Below are positions 23,852 to 32,680 of a DNA stretch of 64,000 nucleotides, one piece after another. The translations under genes were made by a program, and so were the position numbers. This DNA comes from Fulvivirga ligni (GTDB lineage: Bacteria; Bacteroidota; Bacteroidia; Cytophagales; Cyclobacteriaceae): positions 4,197,001 to 4,261,000 of the forward strand of contig NZ_CP089979.1 in the NCBI RefSeq assembly GCF_021389935.1, written 5' to 3'. Under the pieces are notes generated by a model. That model searched no databases, had not been told where the DNA came from, and saw only the letters and a program-made list of their open reading frames with translations. Position 1 is the first letter of the stretch. Each line of letters opens with the position of its first letter.

Positions 23852-24931
23852 ATGAATGCTACTGTGAAAAAAGTACTGATCGTTGTAATTGTATTAGCAG
23901 CCATTGGTTTTATTGTTTACCCTAAGTTATTTTCAAATCAGTCTGAGGCCCCGGAAGGAGGTGCGGAAGCTGCTCCTGCTAATCAGGCGTTGCCAGTTAC
24001 GGCCCTTGTGGTGCAGGAAAAGTCTCTGGATAACTCTCTAAGAGCTACCGGATCATTGCAAGCCAATGAGTCTATTCAGCTCCGCTCTGAGGTTTCCGGA
24101 ATTGTTGAAAGCATACATTTTAAGGAAGGACAGAAAGTGCAGAAAGGTCAACTGCTGCTTAATATTAATGATGATGAAATATTAGCTGAAATTGAGAAGC
24201 TGAAGTTTACCAGAAAGCTCAATGAAGATATCAGTGACCGTCAACAGAAGCTTTTAGCTAAAGAAGCTATTAGCAAGGAGGAGTATGAAACGGCCATGAC
24301 TACTCTGAATACCACTTTGGCAGATATAAAGGTGAGAGAGGCGCAGTTGGCCAAGCATCACATTAGAGCTCCATTTTCAGGTATTATTGGTTTACGATCT
24401 ATAAGTGAGGGTAGCTACCTGAATCCAGCCGATAATATTGTGAGTTTATACAGCGTAAATCCAATTAAAATTGATTTTTCTGTTCCCGGAAAATATTTAG
24501 CTGATGTAAACCCCGGTGATAAGATCACTTTTACCACTGACTCTTACAATGAGACTTTTCATGGTGAAATATATGCGATAGAGCCACAGATTGATCCACA
24601 AACCAGAAGCTTAAGACTGAGAGCTCTGTGCCCTAACGACGATAATAAGTTACTTCCAGGCCAGTTTGCGAAAATTACATTGACATTAGACACGTATGAC
24701 AGTGCGCTAATGATACCTACCGAAGCTATTATACCTGAGCTAAACGGCAAGAAGGTATTTATCTACAAGAATGGTGTTGCTGAATCCAGACAAGTGGAAA
24801 CAGGCATTAGAACTGCGGATAAAGTACAGATTACGGCTGGGCTTAATCCGGGAGATACGGTGCTTACCTCCGGAACTTTACAATTGAATCAAGGTACTCC
24901 TGTAGAATTAGAAATCCAGAACGCGCAATGA
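23852..24931 (+). CDS. RND efflux periplasmic adaptor (membrane-fusion protein)
   Basis: 359 aa from the ATG at 23852; a TTG nine bases earlier is in frame but less likely. An N-terminal membrane anchor (VLIVVIVLAAIGFIVYPKLF) precedes a Pro/Ala-rich linker, then the lipoyl half-motifs (IQLRSEVSGIVESIHFKEGQ and IRAPFSGIIGLRSISEGSYL) flanking a short helical hairpin, then beta-barrel and membrane-proximal domains (TGIRTADKVQITAGLNPGDT). The short hairpin is typical of adaptors that work with RND pumps. It links the pump and the TolC channel. Its stop overlaps the pump start by four bases (ATGA). Confidence 0.93.
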   Translation: MNATVKKVLIVVIVLAAIGFIVYPKLFSNQSEAPEGGAEAAPANQALPVTALVVQEKSLDNSLRATGSLQANESIQLRSEVSGIVESIHFKEGQKVQKGQLLLNINDDEILAEIEKLKFTRKLNEDISDRQQKLLAKEAISKEEYETAMTTLNTTLADIKVREAQLAKHHIRAPFSGIIGLRSISEGSYLNPADNIVSLYSVNPIKIDFSVPGKYLADVNPGDKITFTTDSYNETFHGEIYAIEPQIDPQTRSLRLRALCPNDDNKLLPGQFAKITLTLDTYDSALMIPTEAIIPELNGKKVFIYKNGVAESRQVETGIRTADKVQITAGLNPGDTVLTSGTLQLNQGTPVELEIQNAQ

Positions 24932-27900
24932 GTTTAGCTACCATTAGTGTCGACAGGCCCGTACTGGCCATTGTGATGTCTATCACCATCATCATTTTTG
25001 GTGTAGTAGGCTTTAACTTCCTGGGAGTAAGAGAGTACCCCAGTGTTGACCCTCCGATTATCACCGTTTCTACCAGCTATGCCGGGGCCAACTCCGACGT
25101 AATAGAAACACAGATTACGGAGCCCTTAGAAGAATCCATTAACGGTATTGAGGGTATCAAAACATTAAGTTCTACATCTAACGAAGGTAGAAGCACCATT
25201 CGTGTAGAGTTTGGACTAGATACCGACTTGGAGGCCGCGGCCAATGATGTGCGTGATAAAGTATCTCGAGCCATCAGAAACCTACCGCCAGATGCTGACC
25301 CTCCAATAGTTTCGAAAGCAGATGCTGACTCCTCTCCTATTCTGGCACTCAGAATTTTCAGTAAGCAGCGTAACCTGTTGGAGATGTCCGAAATAGCTGA
25401 AAACACTTTCAAGGAAAACTTCCAAACCATAGAAGGTGTAAGTGAAGTGCGTGTTTGGGGTGAGAAAAGATATTCTATAAGGCTTTGGATGGATCCCGAT
25501 AAACTAGCCGCCTACAAAGTAACGCCACTGGATGTTTACAATGCAGTGGAAGCGCAAAACCTGGAGCTGCCGTCTGGTAGAATTGAAGGAAACAGTACTG
25601 AGCTTACTGTAAGGACATTAGGCCGATTAAACACACCTGATCAATATGATGACTTGATCATTCGTGATGACGAATTTGGATTGATCAGATTTAGAGATGT
25701 TGGTCGTGCTGAGTTTTATCCTGAAAATGACAGAACGGTATTAAAGAACAATGGTACTCCTATGGTAATGACGGCCATAGTACCTCAGCCAGGAACAAAC
25801 AACCTCAGCATTGCGGAAGCCTTCTACAAACGGTTGGAAGATATTAAGCGCAACTTACCCAATGACATTGAGGTATCTGTGAGCTTTGATAATACGGAAT
25901 ATATCCAGGACTCTATTAATGAGGTACAGGAAACCATTTATATGGCCTTTATCCTGGTGGTGTTGATCATTTTTATATTCTTGCGCGACTGGAGAACCAC
26001 ATTCATCCCTGTGGTGACCGTGCCGATCAGTCTTATAGGTGTATTCTTCTTAATGTACCTTTTCGACTTCTCTATTAACGTGCTCACGCTATTAGGAATA
26101 GTACTTTCTATCGGTTTGGTAGTAGATGATGCTATTGTGGTATTAGAAAACATTTACACCAAAATAGAAAAAGGCCAGGAACCACATGAGGCAGGTAAAG
26201 AAGGTACTAATGAGATTTTCTTTGCCGTAATCGCGACGACAGTGGCCCTTACAGCGGTATTCTTTCCTATCATATTCCTTCAGGGAATTACCGGTCGTTT
26301 ATTCCGTGAGTTTGGTTTGGTTGTAGCAGGTTCTGTTATCATTTCCAGCTTTGTGGCCCTTACTTTAACTCCGATGCTTTCTTCTAACATGCTGAAGAAG
26401 AGAGAAAAGCAAAACTGGATTTATAACAAAACCGAGCCTTTCTTTAATTGGCTGAATGAAAAATATGGCAATGCACTTGACAGCTTCATGAGTTTTAAAT
26501 GGTTGGCATTCGTGATCATCATTCTTTCTGCAGCAGGTATCTACTTCAGTTTGAAGTTCTTACCAGAAGAGCTTGCTCCTATGGAAGATAGAGGAACTTT
26601 CAGAATTATGGCCACAGGCCCGGAAGGTGCCACTTTCGATTACATGGATTTCTATGTTGATCAAATGATTCAACTGGGAGAAAAGGAAGTACCTGAGGCT
26701 GAGTCAATTATATCAATCACTTCACCCGGGTTTGGTTCTGGATCAGTAAACAGTGCATTTATCATTGCCAAGCTGAAGGATGCTGAAAACAGAGAAAGAA
26801 GCCAATCGCAAATAGTGGATGACCTTAAACCAAAGATTGCTAAGAACACCAGAGCTCGAGCTTTCGTATCACAACCTCAAACCATTGGTGGTCGTGGTGG
26901 TGGTCTTCCTGTGCAATATGTGATTCAGGCCACTACCTTAGATAAGTTGAAAGCTGTACTACCTCAATTTAGAGAAAAAGCACAGGCAAGTGGTATCTTT
27001 GATTTTGTAGACCTTGATTTGAAATTCAATAAACCAGAACTCAACGTTACCATCGATAGAGATAAGGCCAGAGATTTGGGAGTTTCGGTAAGAAATATTG
27101 CTCAAACGCTGCAGCTCACGCTCAGTGGGCAACGTTTTGGCTACTTTGTAAAGGATGGTAAGCAGTATTACATCATCGGGCAGGTAGAAAGAGACAATAG
27201 AAATGATCCTTTAGACTTAAAATCAATCTATGTAGAAAGTGATGAAGGAGAACTTATTCAAATGGATAATCTCGTTACACTTACCGAGGAAAGTACTCCA
27301 CCTCAGCTTTATAGATACAACCGTTTTGCATCAGCTACTTTCTCTGCCAGTCTAGCTCCAGGCTACACATTGGGTGCTGGCATAGAAGAGATGAACAGAA
27401 TAGCTGATGAAGTCTTAGACGGTTCTTACAGTACTGCTCTGGCTGGTAGCTCTCTAGAATATCAGGAAAGTGCCAGTAACTTGTATTTTGCCTTTGGCTT
27501 CGCATTGGTACTCATCTACTTAGTGCTTTCAGCCCAGTTTGAGAGCTTCAGAGATCCATTGATTATCATGTTCACAGTGCCTTTAGCTCTGGCAGGAGCA
27601 CTTGGTTCATTATGGATATATGGTCAATCATTGAACATTTTTAGCCAAATTGGTATTATCATGCTCATTGGTCTGGTTACGAAAAATGGTATTCTTATCG
27701 TAGAGTTTGCCAACCAAAGAAAGGCTCATGATATGGACATGACCGAGGCCATAGTGGGAGCTGCTAAGGCGCGTTTCCGCCCTATTCTTATGACGAGCTT
27801 ATCTACCATATTAGGTATTCTGCCTATAGCCTTAGCATTGGGTGCTGGCTCAGAAAGTAGAGTTTCAATGGGTATAGCGGTAATTGGAGGAATGGTTTTC

Positions 27901-27981
27901 GCCACGCTCCTAACGCTTTTTGTTATACCAGCCATTTATACGTTTATCAGCACTAAAGACAAAAGATTAGCGAGGTCATGA
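24928..27981 (+). CDS. RND multidrug efflux permease (AcrB/HAE-1 type)
   Basis: 1017 aa, normal length. It has twelve membrane segments in two halves with two large periplasmic loops. The proton-relay acids lie in the segment GIVLSIGLVVDDAIVVLENI (adjacent Asp pair, TM4, about residue 400), and the paired TM10 region reads GLVTKNGILIVEFANQ with its Lys. N-terminal MSLATISVDRPVLAIVMSI and the ATSYAGA-like pore entrance are typical. Substrate is not predictable; drug, dye, bile or fatty acid efflux is usual for the family. Gene order adaptor-pump-channel, with four-base overlaps at both joints. Confidence 0.95.
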   Translation: MSLATISVDRPVLAIVMSITIIIFGVVGFNFLGVREYPSVDPPIITVSTSYAGANSDVIETQITEPLEESINGIEGIKTLSSTSNEGRSTIRVEFGLDTDLEAAANDVRDKVSRAIRNLPPDADPPIVSKADADSSPILALRIFSKQRNLLEMSEIAENTFKENFQTIEGVSEVRVWGEKRYSIRLWMDPDKLAAYKVTPLDVYNAVEAQNLELPSGRIEGNSTELTVRTLGRLNTPDQYDDLIIRDDEFGLIRFRDVGRAEFYPENDRTVLKNNGTPMVMTAIVPQPGTNNLSIAEAFYKRLEDIKRNLPNDIEVSVSFDNTEYIQDSINEVQETIYMAFILVVLIIFIFLRDWRTTFIPVVTVPISLIGVFFLMYLFDFSINVLTLLGIVLSIGLVVDDAIVVLENIYTKIEKGQEPHEAGKEGTNEIFFAVIATTVALTAVFFPIIFLQGITGRLFREFGLVVAGSVIISSFVALTLTPMLSSNMLKKREKQNWIYNKTEPFFNWLNEKYGNALDSFMSFKWLAFVIIILSAAGIYFSLKFLPEELAPMEDRGTFRIMATGPEGATFDYMDFYVDQMIQLGEKEVPEAESIISITSPGFGSGSVNSAFIIAKLKDAENRERSQSQIVDDLKPKIAKNTRARAFVSQPQTIGGRGGGLPVQYVIQATTLDKLKAVLPQFREKAQASGIFDFVDLDLKFNKPELNVTIDRDKARDLGVSVRNIAQTLQLTLSGQRFGYFVKDGKQYYIIGQVERDNRNDPLDLKSIYVESDEGELIQMDNLVTLTEESTPPQLYRYNRFASATFSASLAPGYTLGAGIEEMNRIADEVLDGSYSTALAGSSLEYQESASNLYFAFGFALVLIYLVLSAQFESFRDPLIIMFTVPLALAGALGSLWIYGQSLNIFSQIGIIMLIGLVTKNGILIVEFANQRKAHDMDMTEAIVGAAKARFRPILMTSLSTILGILPIALALGAGSESRVSMGIAVIGGMVFATLLTLFVIPAIYTFISTKDKRLARS

Positions 27982-29291
27982 GGAGAATAAGCATAGTTTT
28001 AATAATGATAGTGGCTGCTACCTTTGGAGTCAATGCACAAAACACATTATCACTGGAAGAGGCTATTCAGGTAGCCTTGGAAAACAACTACTCAATTAAG
28101 ATAGCAAAGAATGAAGTAGAGCTAAATGATAACAACCTCACCTTGGGAAATGCGGGCTTCTTACCTTCACTTATTGCTGATTATCAGCGTTCTTATGGAA
28201 ATCAATCTTATGAGCAGCAACGTGCTACCGGCGATTTAAATACTGGTGATAATGTAAAAAGTAACAGACAAGCAATCAGTGCTACGCTGAACTGGACAGT
28301 GTTTGATGGCCTTAAAATGTTTACCACCTTTGACCAACTTGCTGTACTAAGTCGACAAAGTGAGGAAAACTTACAAGCTAATATAGAACTATTAATCTAT
28401 AACATCACCGCTGCCTACTATTCAGCAGCTCAAGAAAAAGAAAGATTACTATCCTTTACCAGTAACGTAGGGCTATCTGAGGAACGCCTTCAAATAGCCA
28501 ATGATAAATATCAGCTGGGAAAAGCATCGAAGCTAGAGTTTCTTCAGGCTAAAGTGGATTTAAACACTGATAAATCTTCATTGATTCAACAAAAGGAATT
28601 GCTGGCAGTACGAAAGTATGAGCTTTTAAGACTGATGGCTGTAAAAAATGATAGTATCAATTTTACATTAAACTATGAGGTGGTGAATGATACCACGCTT
28701 ATACTCCCCTCTTTGTTAGATAAGTTAGATATGCAAAACCCTCAGCTGCTAGCGCTAAAAAGAGAGCAGACTATAGCGATGTATAATGAGAAGCTTGCTA
28801 AAGGAGACCTATTGCCACAAGTTGACTTATTTGCCACATATACTCGTTCAAACTTCGAAACACCAGCAGGATTTGCTCTTAGCGGTAACTCCAGAGATTT
28901 AACCTATGGCGTATCTGCCTCCTGGACGCTTTTTAACGGCCTTAATGTATGGCGAAGAGCCCAGAATGCCAAGATACTATCAGAAACCACCATGTATCAG
29001 TATGAGGATCAATTGATTGAGTTCGAGACTACCGTAAAAACCACTTACATCAATTACCAGAATAATTTAGAATTACTGAAACTGGAGGAAGCCAACCTTG
29101 ACGTAGCAAAAGAGAACAACGAGATAGCAAAAGAAAGGTATGATATAGGCCTATCTAACCCTGTAGAGCTAAGAGAATCTCAGGTAAATTTAGTCAATGC
29201 CCAGATAAGATATCAAAATGCAGCCTTTGCCGCCAAGCAGGCAGAAGTTCAATTGAAATATTTAAGCGGATTATTGATTCAGGAGGAATAA
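27978..29291 (+). CDS. TolC-family outer-membrane efflux channel
   Basis: 437 aa with signal peptide (AATFGVNAQ). Two internally related halves each contain a long helical pair: LSLEEAIQVALENNYSIKIA and ERLQIANDKYQLGKASKLEF in the first half, LLPQVDLFATYTRSNF and NNEIAKERYDIGLSNPVELR in the second. These are the OEP-domain signatures. It trimerises to form the outer-membrane duct for the RND pump encoded upstream, overlapping it by four bases. A strong terminator follows. Confidence 0.94.
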   Translation: MRRISIVLIMIVAATFGVNAQNTLSLEEAIQVALENNYSIKIAKNEVELNDNNLTLGNAGFLPSLIADYQRSYGNQSYEQQRATGDLNTGDNVKSNRQAISATLNWTVFDGLKMFTTFDQLAVLSRQSEENLQANIELLIYNITAAYYSAAQEKERLLSFTSNVGLSEERLQIANDKYQLGKASKLEFLQAKVDLNTDKSSLIQQKELLAVRKYELLRLMAVKNDSINFTLNYEVVNDTTLILPSLLDKLDMQNPQLLALKREQTIAMYNEKLAKGDLLPQVDLFATYTRSNFETPAGFALSGNSRDLTYGVSASWTLFNGLNVWRRAQNAKILSETTMYQYEDQLIEFETTVKTTYINYQNNLELLKLEEANLDVAKENNEIAKERYDIGLSNPVELRESQVNLVNAQIRYQNAAFAAKQAEVQLKYLSGLLIQEE

Positions 29292-29313
29292 CAAACCCAT
29301 CTAGTTATAAAAG

Positions 29314-29358
29314 AAAAGGGCTTCTCTATGTGTTTATCACAAAAGAGAAGCCCTTTTT
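29314..29358. terminator. Bidirectional intrinsic terminator
   Basis: Arms AAAAGGGCTTCTCT (29314-29327) and AGAGAAGCCCTTTT (29344-29357) form a perfect 14-base stem with T-runs on both strands. It separates the convergent efflux operon and the manA gene. Confidence 0.92.
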
Positions 29359-29377
29359 CGTTATATGTATTGATTAA

Positions 29378-30364
29378 TTAAACCGGAATATAAGTCTCCA
29401 ACACCTTACTTTCCCCTTCAGGAGTAAGTTTGATATCTTTAATAGAAGCCGGAATAAGAACCACATCTCCCATGGTGGCATCCATAGTGGTGTCACCGGC
29501 TGTGATTGTTGTATTACCTTCTAAGAATACAAGGATCACGAATGAATCTAGAGACGAATAATCTTTTACCATCTCTGCATCAAGCACCATTCTGTTAGTT
29601 TCAAAGAACGGACATTCTACTATGGCAGTTGATTTATTTAACTCAAGTGGCTTATTAGATTTATACTCATCATAATGTTTGTAGTCGATAGCATCCACCG
29701 CTTCTTCTACATGTAGCTCACGTTTATTGCCTTTATCATCGGTTCTGTCAAAATCGTAGATCCTGTATGTGATGTCGGAACTTTGCTGAATTTCAGCCAG
29801 CATTACCCCTTTACCGATAGTGTGTACTCGTCCGGCAGGAATGAAGAACACATCATCCTTATCCACTTTTTCTTTATTTAAGATCTCAGTGAGTTTACCA
29901 GCCTCGAAGTATTCCAGATACTTTTCTTTACTAACTTCCTGATTAAAACCAGTAATCAAAGTAGCATCTTCGTCTGCCTGAATGATATACCACATCTCTG
30001 TTTTACCGAAAGAGTTATGTCTTTCCTGAGCCAGTTTATCATCAGGATGCACCTGAATAGAAAGGTCTTCGTTAGCATCAATAAACTTAATTAAAAGCGG
30101 AAATTTAGCTCCGTAAGTTTCAAACACCTTCTCTCCTACTAATTCTCCTTTATACTTGGCTATAAGGCCAGTTAAAGGTTCTCCTTCTAAACTTCCATTA
30201 GAAACGAAAGATACATTACCTTCTACACCAGAAAGTTCCCAGGTCTCGCCACAGTTAGGTAGCGGCGAAAAATCTTTATGAAGAACATCCTTTATTTTAC
30301 TACCACCCCAGATCTTGTCTTTATAGATGGTTTTAAATTTTAGTGGATATAATTGCTCTGACAT
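29378..30364 (-). CDS. manA: Class I mannose-6-phosphate isomerase
   Basis: 328 aa, the short bacterial class I length. The zinc ligands are visible: Gln104 and His106 in LSIQVHPDD, Glu123 in GKTEMWYI, and His181 in PAGRVHTIG. The catalytic Arg is likely in EIQQSSDITYRIYDFDR. It interconverts mannose-6-phosphate and fructose-6-phosphate in the cytoplasm. It lies 12 bases after the sugar transporter and is presumably co-transcribed, which suggests that the locus uses mannose-containing or related sugars and can also supply GDP-mannose for the polysaccharide genes downstream in the window. Confidence 0.93.
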   Translation of the reverse strand: MSEQLYPLKFKTIYKDKIWGGSKIKDVLHKDFSPLPNCGETWELSGVEGNVSFVSNGSLEGEPLTGLIAKYKGELVGEKVFETYGAKFPLLIKFIDANEDLSIQVHPDDKLAQERHNSFGKTEMWYIIQADEDATLITGFNQEVSKEKYLEYFEAGKLTEILNKEKVDKDDVFFIPAGRVHTIGKGVMLAEIQQSSDITYRIYDFDRTDDKGNKRELHVEEAVDAIDYKHYDEYKSNKPLELNKSTAIVECPFFETNRMVLDAEMVKDYSSLDSFVILVFLEGNTTITAGDTTMDATMGDVVLIPASIKDIKLTPEGESKVLETYIPV

Positions 30365-30376
30365 GTGAAATAGAAT

Positions 30377-31741
30377 TTAGTCGATTTTAGTGTATATTTT
30401 ATTATAACGAATAGTATAAACAAAAAGGTAGAAATAGCAGACCATAGGCACAATGAATGAAAATCCTATTGAAAATTGGTCAGCAAAATAACCTTGTAAA
30501 AGTGGCACCAACGCCCCACCTAAAATAGCCATAATTAACAAGGAAGAACCCTGACTGGTATATTTTCCCAAGCCTTTTGTAGAAAGTGAGAATATATTAG
30601 ACCACATAATTGAATTGAATAGCCCGATTGACAAAATAGGCCAAACCATTAAACCAGGTACTTCAATTACAGTAATTATCAAGAAAGCGATATTTACGAT
30701 AGCGAAAACCCCAAGCATAAGTCGGGCATTCTCACCAATAAATAGCATTAGCAATAAGTTAATAGCAATGAAGATAAAATAAGGCCACATTTCAGCCACA
30801 GGCACTCCGGCCAGATAAACTATGAAAGGAACAATTAAGGCAATGATACCTAGAGATTGTAGTACTCTTTTCCCTAACGGCTGATCACTTATATTGATAC
30901 CCCCTAAGAACCTACCAATCATAGCTCCTCCCCAGTAGAAATAGGCCAAATAAGTACTGGCTTCCATATGGTCAAGTCCAAGCACATTTTCATGTCCTAA
31001 ATAACCGATCATTAAACTACCTACAGCTACCTCAGCACCTACATAGCAGAATATGCTCAAAACTCCCCATTTCAACTGACCGAACTTCAATACAGAAACA
31101 TCCCCTGTGATATTATCTTCAGATTTGAAAGAAGGTATTTTACTGAATGAAAAGAAGAAAGCCACTACAAGGAAAAGTGCTCCTAATATGATATATGGAA
31201 TCTTTACATTTTCAGCAGTAAGTACTCCATCGATAGCAAAGAATTTAAAGATGAAATAACCACCTACTACTGGCGCCAATGTGGTACCTAAAGAGTTGAA
31301 GGCTTGAGTCAAATTTAATCGTCCAGAAGCGCTTTCAGGATCACCTAATAAAATTACAATAGGGTTACAAGATATTTGAAGAACTGTAAGGCCAAGACCA
31401 AGTACGAATAAGGCTGCCAGGAATAACCCATAAACCTCAGCAATTGATGCAGGCACAAAAAGTAAACAGCCGATACCTGAAATGATAAGGCCGATGAAAA
31501 TCGTCTTTTTATAACCGATTTTGTTGATTGGATCACCAAAACTTAAAGAGGCAATAAAGTAAGCCAGGGCACCTACGAAATAAGCTAAGAAGAAGGCAAA
31601 CTGTACTAAAACTGACTGAACGTTAGATAAATTAAATACAGTTTTAAGGTATGGAATTAATATGTCATTAAGAGAAGTAATGAATCCCCACATAAAGAAA
31701 AGTAATGTGAGTATAGCTAAGGATTTAACATGTTTATTCAT
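30377..31741 (-). CDS. FucP/GluP-family sugar:proton symporter (MFS)
   Basis: 454 aa with twelve membrane segments. The N-terminal FFMWGFITSLNDILIPYLK is diagnostic of the fucose-permease-like MFS branch, as is LQISCNPIVILLGDPESA followed by RLNLTQAFNSLGTTLAP. The Asn/Asp in the first segment is the known proton/sugar site in FucP. It imports a hexose across the inner membrane; with manA adjacent, mannose, glucose or fructose are the likely substrates. Its start is separated by about 110 bases from the Nudix-type regulator that probably controls it. Confidence 0.9.
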   Translation of the reverse strand: MNKHVKSLAILTLLFFMWGFITSLNDILIPYLKTVFNLSNVQSVLVQFAFFLAYFVGALAYFIASLSFGDPINKIGYKKTIFIGLIISGIGCLLFVPASIAEVYGLFLAALFVLGLGLTVLQISCNPIVILLGDPESASGRLNLTQAFNSLGTTLAPVVGGYFIFKFFAIDGVLTAENVKIPYIILGALFLVVAFFFSFSKIPSFKSEDNITGDVSVLKFGQLKWGVLSIFCYVGAEVAVGSLMIGYLGHENVLGLDHMEASTYLAYFYWGGAMIGRFLGGINISDQPLGKRVLQSLGIIALIVPFIVYLAGVPVAEMWPYFIFIAINLLLMLFIGENARLMLGVFAIVNIAFLIITVIEVPGLMVWPILSIGLFNSIMWSNIFSLSTKGLGKYTSQGSSLLIMAILGGALVPLLQGYFADQFSIGFSFIVPMVCYFYLFVYTIRYNKIYTKID

Positions 31742-31853
31742 TCGAATATGATTAATTAGTAGTATTTTTCAAGCGATTCCAAAGGTAATATAAACGAGTA
31801 AAATTACTACTATTTTCTGCTAAATCGTTTTATCCACTCATCACAAATTCGCG

Positions 31854-32603
31854 CTACCAGGCCGTGCTAAAGCCATCTTGCATGGCTGTAAAGTATTTAT
31901 CCCTATCAAACTTATACAGCGTGGGAGCTTTATGACTGGTACCCGTACGCTTTTCATTGGTATCAATGAGAATATCGTAAGAAAGCATCTTCCTTCTAAA
32001 GTTTCGTCGGTCTAATTCCTTACCTAAAACCGTTTCATATAATGCCTGCAATTCAGGCATAGTAAAGGTCTCCGGCAGCAGGTTTAATCCAATAGGCTGA
32101 TTATTAAGCTCTAGCCTTAAGGTATGATGTGCCTTTTTCAAAATAAGACCATGATCAAGCATTAACTCTGGCAAATCGTTCAAAGAAACCCAGGCACAAA
32201 GTTCTGAGGTATGATCAGGCTGGGGCTCCTGTACTTTGGAATGTTCTACCAAAGCATAATATCCCACTGAAACAAATCGCTCTTCAAACCATGCCTGATT
32301 CTCAGGAGAAATTATCTCTTTCTTTACTAGTTGCTCAGGGTGCCCATCTACATTTCTTGATACGTTGCCAAAAAAATGAAACTGTCTAAGAAAAATATCT
32401 CTTACGCCGGTTCTTAACTCCAGAACCACGGCAGCTTCATCATCCACGTTTCTATCTTTCCTCACAAAACCACCGGGAAGTGCCCATAAATCAGAGTTTT
32501 TCATTTTCATCAATAGCACCTTCAGCTCATATTCATGAAAGCCGAATATTACGCAGTCTATTGAAAGACCTGGAACTAGTTCATCTGTATTAATAAAAGT
32601 CAT
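31854..32603 (-). CDS. Nudix-like/winged-helix sugar-responsive regulator (NrtR family)
   Basis: 249 aa from the ATG at 32603; the longer start at 32621 would add MLLLLI. The N-terminal Nudix fold is clear (ALPGGFVRKDRNVDDEA), but the catalytic REUxEE core is replaced: the box reads VVLELRTGV, with both glutamates of the EE pair gone. It should therefore bind a ligand without hydrolysing it. The C-terminal winged helix (about 175-249) has ELQALYETVLGKELDRRNFR and a basic wing. Family knowledge: NrtR-type regulators with dead Nudix domains control sugar catabolism in Bacteroides (AraR type). It is flanked by transporter and glycosidase genes, which are the likely targets. Confidence 0.85.
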   Translation of the reverse strand: MTFINTDELVPGLSIDCVIFGFHEYELKVLLMKMKNSDLWALPGGFVRKDRNVDDEAAVVLELRTGVRDIFLRQFHFFGNVSRNVDGHPEQLVKKEIISPENQAWFEERFVSVGYYALVEHSKVQEPQPDHTSELCAWVSLNDLPELMLDHGLILKKAHHTLRLELNNQPIGLNLLPETFTMPELQALYETVLGKELDRRNFRRKMLSYDILIDTNEKRTGTSHKAPTLYKFDRDKYFTAMQDGFSTAW

Positions 32604-32680
32604 GATAAGCAGTAGTAACAAAGTTGTGAAAAAATAAATTAAATAGCTATCTTAATGTCATAACGACACAATGAAAACTT

